A stretch of 10,428 nt of DNA from an uncultured Thalassospira sp. (GTDB lineage Bacteria; Pseudomonadota; Alphaproteobacteria; Rhodospirillales_A; Thalassospiraceae), in NCBI GenBank assembly GCA_946885765.1, contig CAMPHD010000082.1, positions 1-10,428 on the forward strand. Reading direction: 5' to 3'. The notes under the pieces are model-generated. The model was not told the origin of the DNA. It was given only the letters and a program-made list of their open reading frames with translations, and ran no database searches. This document shows, one piece after another, positions 5,698 through 10,428 of the stretch (the stretch's first letter is position 1; the number at the start of each line of letters is the position of its first letter). Position numbers and translations under genes: made by a program.

Positions 5698-7512
5698 TCA
5701 GACCGGCATCGCATCGCGATAACGTTGCAGCAACCGGCTATCAATGCGATTGCGCCCGTCGATATTTGAAATCCACACGATCTGATAGGGTGCCAGCGCA
5801 AGGATGCCGTTGAAATCCTCGATCACCTGCTGGGACAAAAGATCAGTCCAGCCCTCCGTCATGATCAGGTTGATCTTCGAAAGATCAAGGTCCTGCACCT
5901 GATCGGTCAGGTTGAACACACAGAAAATGCTTTGATCATTCAAATGGCTTTGCCGCCAAACGCCCAGCAATTCCGGGCCAAGGTTAAGGGTATATTGCGT
6001 CGCATTGGGATGAAACGCCGGTTGCCCCATGCGGATCGACATCAACGCACGCAACTGATCAAACGCCCGCTTGGCAACCCCTTCCTCCGATAACCGTGCC
6101 TCCGCTTCCTCAAGCTGCCAGATTTTGCGGTTTAGTCTGCGCGGAATACCGGTTTCCTCATATCCCGCCTGATCGTTTTCGGTGGCAAAGATCGACTGCA
6201 CATAAATCGCCGGAACCCCCTCAAGCGACATGGCAATCGCCTGGCTCATCACAAACCGCTCAAGCCCATAGGTACGATCCCCGGCAAAGTTCTCGGCCAG
6301 CATGCTAAACAGCGTGACATTCAGCTCATAGGCCTTCTGCCCGCCCCCCTTAAGCGACCGGTAACTCACCTGCCCGCCCATCCTGCGCGCATGGTCGGTC
6401 ATCGCATCGATATCCGTATCCGGAATCAGGTTTTCGGCCGGGCGCAGGCCAATGCCATCATGGCTGGCGGTGAAATTGAAAAAGGTGCAGCCCGCAGGGG
6501 CCGGCGGCATCGACATGATGCATTTGCGGATGCAATCACTCCGCCCCGATAACAGCGCATGAATGATCACCGGCGGCAGGCTGAAATTGTAAATCAGATG
6601 CGCCTCGTCCTGATTGCCGAAATAGGACAGGTTTTCAAGCAGCGGCAGATTGGTTTCGGTGATAAAAATCACATCCGGATGTACCGCCGTGGTGGCCAGT
6701 CGCAATGCCTTGATGATCTTGTGCGTCTGTTCCAGATTGATCGAACTGGTCCCGACCACCTTCCAGATAAAGCCGATGGCATCCAGCCGCACAACCCGAA
6801 CGCCGTGTTTAAGATATTCCAGAACGATCTTCAGGATTTCAAAAAACACATCCGGGTTGCCGTAATCCAGATCAACCTGATCGTAACTGAACGTACACCA
6901 GACATGCTTTTCCCCGTCCGATGTCGTGACCTTGCTTAACAGCGGATGACTGCGCGGGCGCACCACATCGGAAAGATCATCATCGGGGCTGGCGGTCTTG
7001 ATGTAATCAACACCGGGCTTTTCCCCGGCAAGGAACTGCTGAAACCACACATGGGACGCCGAAATATGGTTCGCCACCAGATCCGCCATCACGGTGGCAT
7101 CTTGGGACAATGCCTTCACATCATCCCAGGTGCCAAGTTCCGGGCGCAACGTACTGAAATCGCTTACCGAAAAACCATCATCAGACGTAAAGGGGTGAAA
7201 CGGCAGGATATGAATGCCCGTCAGCCAGTCCTTAAGCCACGTGCGATAAAAATCGCCAAGACTTTGCAAACCATGATGCCCGTCGCGCGAAATGCTGTCG
7301 CCATAGGTGATCAGAAACGCATCGCGCTGATCCCATTTGCGCAGATATTCCTCGCACGGCTCCGCCCCGTCACCCTCAAGCGGCAAATCCAGCACTTCAA
7401 ACACCCGGCGCACCAGATCGGCGTGATCATGTTCCGGATACACATCCGCAAGCAGATTGCGCATTGCACTTGCGAACGCAATACGCCCCGAGGTTCCAAT
7501 AGCGCGATCCAT
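5698..7512 (-). CDS. GH13_18 sugar phosphorylase, probable glucosylglycerate phosphorylase
   Basis: A cytoplasmic alpha-amylase-superfamily phosphorylase that would split glucosylglycerate with phosphate into glucose-1-phosphate and glycerate. It has 604 residues. The barrel begins around GIHILPFHPFTSDDGFSVSDF at 101-119. The catalytic nucleophile is Asp244 in VVRLDAIGFIWK, the acid/base is Glu286 in FITETNLP, and the transition-state Asp352 lies in TASHDGIGLRP. ENLSYFGNQ at 293-301 is typical of sucrose-phosphorylase-like enzymes. Sucrose phosphorylases are about 490-505 residues; the greater length agrees better with the glucosylglycerate branch (E. coli YcjM is a known member). The nearby gpgP-gpgS genes support that substrate, but sucrose or glucosylglycerol phosphorylase remain possible. 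The start is ATG at 7512, chosen because AAAGGAG lies five bases upstream; an in-frame TTG at 7539 is less likely. Confidence 0.85.
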   Translation of the reverse strand: MDRAIGTSGRIAFASAMRNLLADVYPEHDHADLVRRVFEVLDLPLEGDGAEPCEEYLRKWDQRDAFLITYGDSISRDGHHGLQSLGDFYRTWLKDWLTGIHILPFHPFTSDDGFSVSDFSTLRPELGTWDDVKALSQDATVMADLVANHISASHVWFQQFLAGEKPGVDYIKTASPDDDLSDVVRPRSHPLLSKVTTSDGEKHVWCTFSYDQVDLDYGNPDVFFEILKIVLEYLKHGVRVVRLDAIGFIWKVVGTSSINLEQTHKIIKALRLATTAVHPDVIFITETNLPLLENLSYFGNQDEAHLIYNFSLPPVIIHALLSGRSDCIRKCIMSMPPAPAGCTFFNFTASHDGIGLRPAENLIPDTDIDAMTDHARRMGGQVSYRSLKGGGQKAYELNVTLFSMLAENFAGDRTYGLERFVMSQAIAMSLEGVPAIYVQSIFATENDQAGYEETGIPRRLNRKIWQLEEAEARLSEEGVAKRAFDQLRALMSIRMGQPAFHPNATQYTLNLGPELLGVWRQSHLNDQSIFCVFNLTDQVQDLDLSKINLIMTEGWTDLLSQQVIEDFNGILALAPYQIVWISNIDGRNRIDSRLLQRYRDAMPV

Positions 7513-7543
7513 GCTGGCTCCTTTGGGCAGGCAAATCAAATGA

Positions 7544-7573
7544 CTAGCTTAATGAAATCTAGCTTAATGAAAT
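7544..7573. repeat. Perfect 15-base tandem duplication upstream of the phosphorylase gene
   Basis: The unit CTAGCTTAATGAAAT occurs twice in direct succession without a mismatch, 32-61 bases before the phosphorylase start codon. It falls in the probable 5' leader or promoter of that gene. It looks like a replication-slippage duplication that could shift promoter or leader spacing, or duplicate a binding half-site. No further copy is seen in the window. Confidence 0.9.
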
Positions 7574-7608
7574 AATGATTACGCACAGGATGCAAGCTGA
7601 CAGTTGAC

Positions 7609-7622
7609 ATTGCTGCAACAAT
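7609..7622. promoter_or_regulatory. 14-base palindrome, candidate operator for the phosphorylase gene
   Basis: ATTGCTGCAACAAT is palindromic apart from one mismatched pair. It lies about 100 bases before the phosphorylase start and about 90 before the divergent HEPN-like gene, so it could serve either. The GC-centred form resembles operators of sugar-responsive repressors such as the LacI family, but no such regulator is encoded in the window. Confidence 0.3.
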
Positions 7623-7712
7623 CCCTCAACAGAATTAAACTCAGAATAGAAGTTAGAGCAGGAAACAACACCAAAACAATATCATAACGCACACAACGCT
7701 TAAGGCTGAACG

Positions 7713-8366
7713 ATGAAAGTGAAACCAACTGTCAAAGCAAAACTCGTTGCAAATGCAAAGCTTTCCATCAATCGAGCACACAATCTATATCAACGTATTT
7801 GCATTAATGGCGCGACAAGGAGCGGAAAGCAGCACTCACCGTTAATGAACCCAGACAGGCGGGATGCTGCTACATTCATTTTTTTTGAGGTTGCCGCACA
7901 ATATGAGAGTTTTTGCTGTGAAGCCTTCAAAATAGAAGTAAGGAAGAAGTTTGGAGTAGCGCCGCAGAAGGCCGTATACCTAATGGGATCTTCAGACAAA
8001 GGACTCAGCGGGGTGATGGGCTGGGCTGTCCCCCACTTAATCCAAAATCGGGCTCAAAATCTTTATGGGCAAACAGGTTTCTTCGGTAGGTTTGAGAGTA
8101 TTGTCACCAAACCTATATACGATCAATTGAGCCATGCTCATAAAGTAAGAAACAGAATAGCTCACAACGGCCATAAGGCCGTTACGGATTACAACAAGAT
8201 AATTCCCAACCTTGGAGTTCCAATAGGCTCTCGTAAAGGCTTGAGTGTGGGACGCCTACTCATGGACTACCCACACCAAAGCCAAATCGGAAGTCGTTGG
8301 TTTGATCTATTTCTTGCTAACTACGAAAAAGTTATCAATGAATTCGACAATCACGTAATCGTATAG
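7713..8366 (+). CDS. Hypothetical protein with a HEPN-like RNxxxH motif
   Basis: A 217-residue protein that I do not recognise as a named family. It is predicted soluble: no signal peptide, and no clear membrane segment. Residues 1-25 are basic (MKVKPTVKAKLVANAK). The middle, DAATFIFFEVAAQYESFCCEAFKIEVRKKFG at 51-81, looks helical, as does the stretch after 105. VRNRIAHNGH at 145-154 contains R146-N147-xxx-H151, the Rx4-6H signature of HEPN-domain RNases, which cut RNA in toxin-antitoxin and defence systems. Base composition is near 43 percent GC in sampled lines, clearly below the flanking genes, and codon use includes many A/T-ending codons and a TAG stop, suggesting horizontal acquisition. 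No adjacent nucleotidyltransferase or antitoxin gene is visible, so it stands alone. The start ATG has AAGG seven bases upstream. A toxin or defence role is inferred from the motif alone; it could be a non-catalytic HEPN protein. Confidence 0.65.
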   Translation: MKVKPTVKAKLVANAKLSINRAHNLYQRICINGATRSGKQHSPLMNPDRRDAATFIFFEVAAQYESFCCEAFKIEVRKKFGVAPQKAVYLMGSSDKGLSGVMGWAVPHLIQNRAQNLYGQTGFFGRFESIVTKPIYDQLSHAHKVRNRIAHNGHKAVTDYNKIIPNLGVPIGSRKGLSVGRLLMDYPHQSQIGSRWFDLFLANYEKVINEFDNHVIV

Positions 8367-8509
8367 CTCACAAGAAACTCGGAAACATCTTCGTGGACGA
8401 TTATGGCGCAATCGCACCTTCACATGCCTACAGGAGTAAAATCGATGCCCAGTCGCTCCTTCCCCAGAAAGAACCAAGCAAGCCACTTTCTGCCCCATAA
8501 AATCAAAAC

Positions 8510-8920
8510 TCAGTCGGATGCATCTTCTGGCTTGTAGATCACGTTTTCCGCGCCCTCGGCCCCCATGAAGACGACAACGACACGTGCGGGAACATCACCG
8601 TCATTGATCCCCTCATGCCAGTAATCCATCGCCTCAAGCACGCCTTCCCCGGCGCGATAGGTGGTTTTTCCCCCGTCGCCGTAATCAACCGTGATCTGCC
8701 CCTCAAGGATATATCCATAGGTCGGCACGCCATGCTTGTGCCAGCCGGTTTTCTGCCCCGGCGCCATTGTCGCCAGCACCGATTTGATGCGTGCCTTGCC
8801 CTTGGGATAGCTCACCTGTTCGCCGACAAAGTTCACACCGCTATCAAGCAGCTTCACACCGTCATGGACATCCACAGCCGCCCCGCCTTGATCCGAATGA
8901 TTTTCCGTCGGTTTCTTCAT
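8510..8920 (-). CDS. Single-domain cupin protein
   Basis: A 136-residue small beta-barrel (cupin_2 type) protein. Cupin motif 1 is GWHKHGVPTYGYILEGQITVDYG at residues 59-81, providing metal ligands His61 and His63; the usual glutamate a few residues later is replaced by Thr or Tyr. Motif 2, RAGEGVLEAMDYWHEGIN at 89-106, provides His102. Such proteins bind one metal ion and may be small oxygenases, isomerases or ligand sensors; nothing here fixes the reaction. There is no signal peptide. It lies downstream of the TPP-dependent enzyme on the same strand, but an intrinsic terminator separates them, so co-transcription is not certain. The ribosome site before the ATG is weak (AGG about 12 bases upstream). 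Its 3' end overlaps nothing solid on the other strand. Confidence 0.85.
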   Translation of the reverse strand: MKKPTENHSDQGGAAVDVHDGVKLLDSGVNFVGEQVSYPKGKARIKSVLATMAPGQKTGWHKHGVPTYGYILEGQITVDYGDGGKTTYRAGEGVLEAMDYWHEGINDGDVPARVVVVFMGAEGAENVIYKPEDASD

Positions 8921-8990
8921 GTGCTGCGAATGCCTGTTTTGAATGTTTTCACAATCCGGCGATCATAATCCGGGAACACGCTTAAATCAT

Positions 8991-9022
8991 AAAAAAACCG
9001 GGCCTCATCACCATGACACCCG
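8991..9022 (-). terminator. Intrinsic terminator of the TPP-enzyme gene
   Basis: On the minus strand, 32 bases after the stop codon, a ten-position stem (arms CGGGTGTCAT and ATGAGGCCCG) closes a GGTG loop. It has one mismatch and one G-T wobble. The stem is followed by one G and a run of seven T. This is a good Rho-independent terminator and separates the TPP-enzyme gene from the cupin gene. Confidence 0.75.
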
Positions 9023-9053
9023 ACTTTTATCATCAGCTCAATGTCGCCACCCC

Positions 9054-10428
9054 TTACGGTGCAATCGTCACCTCGACCAGCGCATGGCTGCGGTTGGTAT
9101 CGATATGCGCAATTGCACGGCGCAGGATTTCCGGCAAATCGGTCGCCCGTTCGGCCTTCGCCGTCCATGCCCGGCTGGCTTCCGCGACCTTGGTGAAATC
9201 GGGGCTGGGCTTAAGGCCGGTCAGGGGCATCTGATTGGTTTTCGCCGCATAGCCATCGGGATACATCCCGGTCACCGACTGGCGCACCGCCCCCCATTCA
9301 TTGTTGTTCAGAACAAGGATCAGGATCGGAAGCTCCAGCGCCTCGGCGATCTGATGGCACGCCGTCGGGTTGGCAAACATATATGATCCATCGCCCATGG
9401 TGGCGACCACCAGCTTGTTTTTATCCGCCAACTGATAGCCCATCGATGCCGGGAAGGACCAGCCAAGCCCGCCGGAATGCGGCTCCTGATACCAGCTACT
9501 GTGCTCCGAAAGCGAAAGCGGCTCCAGCGGGCAGCCGAGTTCCGAAAACACCGTTGCCGACCGCCCGGCAATCGCCTCCGACAGGCAGCGCGAAACAAAC
9601 GCCTTGCTCATCGGATCAACCGATCCGGCATCGGCCGCCGCCAGCACCTTTTTGCGCGTGCCCGCATTGATCGCCGCGACCTTTTCACGCCGGTCCGCGC
9701 ATGTTTCGCGATGATCGGCATGGTAATGATCCAGCGCATCGGCCAGTGCCATGATCACATCGCCGGTTTCCCCGGTAAGCGATAGATCGGCGGCAAAATT
9801 GCGCCCCGGAAAACGCGAATAAAGCGGGTTCTGCCCGATCTGGATCACCTTGCAATCGGGGCGTAGCGTATGAATATCGGGCGACCATGGCGCAAGGCAA
9901 TCAATCACCAGAACCGCGTCAGCGTCGCGAAGCCACGGTGCCGGATCCATGCCCGCCATCATCGGATGATCGGTGCCAAGGGCAAGCTGGATCGCCCAAT
10001 ATTGCACCACCGGAATACCCCACTGATCAACCAGTGACGACAGGCGATCAAAGGCTTGCGCCGTGCCCGTGCCACGCTGGGCAATGATCACCGGGTTCTT
10101 GGCATTGGCAAGGATGCGCGCCGCATCCTCAAGGCTTTCGCTTGGCGGCATCACCCGGACCGGCTGCATGCGAAGCGGCGCGTCAATCGCATCCCCCGGG
10201 CAGGGTTCGCACAAAACCTCGCGCGGCAGGGAAACATAAACCGGCCCCTTCGGGACCGAGGACGCGATTGCATAGGCCCGGTCAACCACGTCGGGCACCT
10301 GTTCGGGGACTTTAAGCTCGTATTCCCATTTCGATGCCTCGCGCACCATCGCCGCCTGATCGCGCATTTCCTGACCCCAGCCAATCGGCACGGTCCGCGC
10401 ACCAAGCCGCCCCTGTTCCATTACCGGG
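9054..10428 (-). CDS. TPP-dependent enzyme, acetolactate synthase large-subunit-like, N-terminus cut by window edge
   Basis: A member of the thiamine-pyrophosphate-dependent decarboxylase/synthase superfamily. 457 residues are visible; family members run about 550, so roughly 100 residues of the N-terminal PYR domain lie beyond base 10428. The frame is open to the edge, and the ATG at 10421 is internal, since the residues around it (QEMRDQAAMVREASKWEYEL) belong to the PYR domain. Counting from that Met, PKGPVYVSLPREVL at 57-70 ends the PYR domain. The central domain follows, and the C-terminal PP domain has the TPP/Mg motif GDG at 343-345 through NNNEWG at 372-377. The segment FSELGCPLEPL is typical of a catabolic TPP subgroup rather than of the branched-chain amino-acid synthase, and no ilvN-like small subunit is nearby. 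The true substrate is unknown. The gene ends with a strong terminator. Confidence 0.85.
   Translation of the reverse strand, partial: PVMEQGRLGARTVPIGWGQEMRDQAAMVREASKWEYELKVPEQVPDVVDRAYAIASSVPKGPVYVSLPREVLCEPCPGDAIDAPLRMQPVRVMPPSESLEDAARILANAKNPVIIAQRGTGTAQAFDRLSSLVDQWGIPVVQYWAIQLALGTDHPMMAGMDPAPWLRDADAVLVIDCLAPWSPDIHTLRPDCKVIQIGQNPLYSRFPGRNFAADLSLTGETGDVIMALADALDHYHADHRETCADRREKVAAINAGTRKKVLAAADAGSVDPMSKAFVSRCLSEAIAGRSATVFSELGCPLEPLSLSEHSSWYQEPHSGGLGWSFPASMGYQLADKNKLVVATMGDGSYMFANPTACHQIAEALELPILILVLNNNEWGAVRQSVTGMYPDGYAAKTNQMPLTGLKPSPDFTKVAEASRAWTAKAERATDLPEILRRAIAHIDTNRSHALVEVTIAP

Noticed and set aside
6946..7575. A 209-codon plus-strand frame opposite the phosphorylase N-terminus
   Set aside because: The minus strand encodes conserved GH13 motifs through the same bases; the plus-strand translation has no domain and no ribosome site.
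7604..7609. TTGACA as a -35 box for the HEPN-like gene
   Set aside because: No acceptable -10 hexamer occurs 16-18 bases downstream on the plus strand.
8307..8498. A 63-codon minus-strand frame overlapping the end of the HEPN-like gene
   Set aside because: No ribosome site, half of it is antisense to the HEPN-like gene, and the translation has no recognisable domain.
8342..8500. A 52-codon plus-strand open frame (containing NIFVDDYGAIAPSHAY) after the HEPN-like stop, looking somewhat like a gene remnant
   Set aside because: It has no start codon or ribosome site, overlaps the end of the HEPN-like gene, and I could not tie it to any family; too short to call.

Overview
The window looks like chromosomal DNA of an alphaproteobacterium, most likely a Rhodospirillales member such as Thalassospira. 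That placement is inferred from gene content, moderately high GC, and the Rhodospirillales-type PAS proteins; no rRNA or tRNA gene is present to confirm it. Nearly every base is accounted for: no gene-free stretch exceeds about 260 bases.

Layout, left to right. (1) Bases 1-1113, minus strand: pobA, 4-hydroxybenzoate 3-monooxygenase, cut at its C-terminus by the window edge, with a candidate operator region behind its start. (2) Bases 1311-2171, minus: a periplasmic solute-binding protein (SBP_bac_3-like) broken by one in-frame amber codon; the reading frame resumes and supplies a normal family C-terminus. (3) Bases 2431-4486, plus: a two-gene, translationally overlapping operon, gpgP-gpgS, for glucosylglycerate synthesis. 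(4) Bases 4509-5561, minus: two tandem paralogous PAS_5-type proteins. (5) Bases 5698-7512, minus: a GH13_18 sugar phosphorylase, best read as glucosylglycerate phosphorylase. (6) Bases 7713-8366, plus: an AT-rich orphan gene with an RNxxxH motif like that of HEPN ribonucleases, probably recently acquired. (7) Bases 8510-8920, minus: a single-domain cupin. (8) Bases 9054-10428, minus: a TPP-dependent acetolactate-synthase-like enzyme, cut at its N-terminus by the window edge and followed by a clear intrinsic terminator.

How the genes work together. The centre of the window is a compatible-solute module. GpgS makes glucosyl-3-phosphoglycerate from an NDP-glucose and 3-phosphoglycerate. GpgP removes the phosphate to give glucosylglycerate. 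The phosphorylase can return it to glucose-1-phosphate and glycerate when the solute is no longer needed. The synthetic and degradative arms lie on opposite strands with two PAS-domain proteins between them, which suggests, without proving, separate control of build-up and recovery. pobA belongs to aromatic catabolism feeding the protocatechuate branch. The TPP enzyme and cupin are neighbours of unknown joint function, separated by a terminator. The HEPN-like gene is the main accessory element and the best candidate for undescribed biology.
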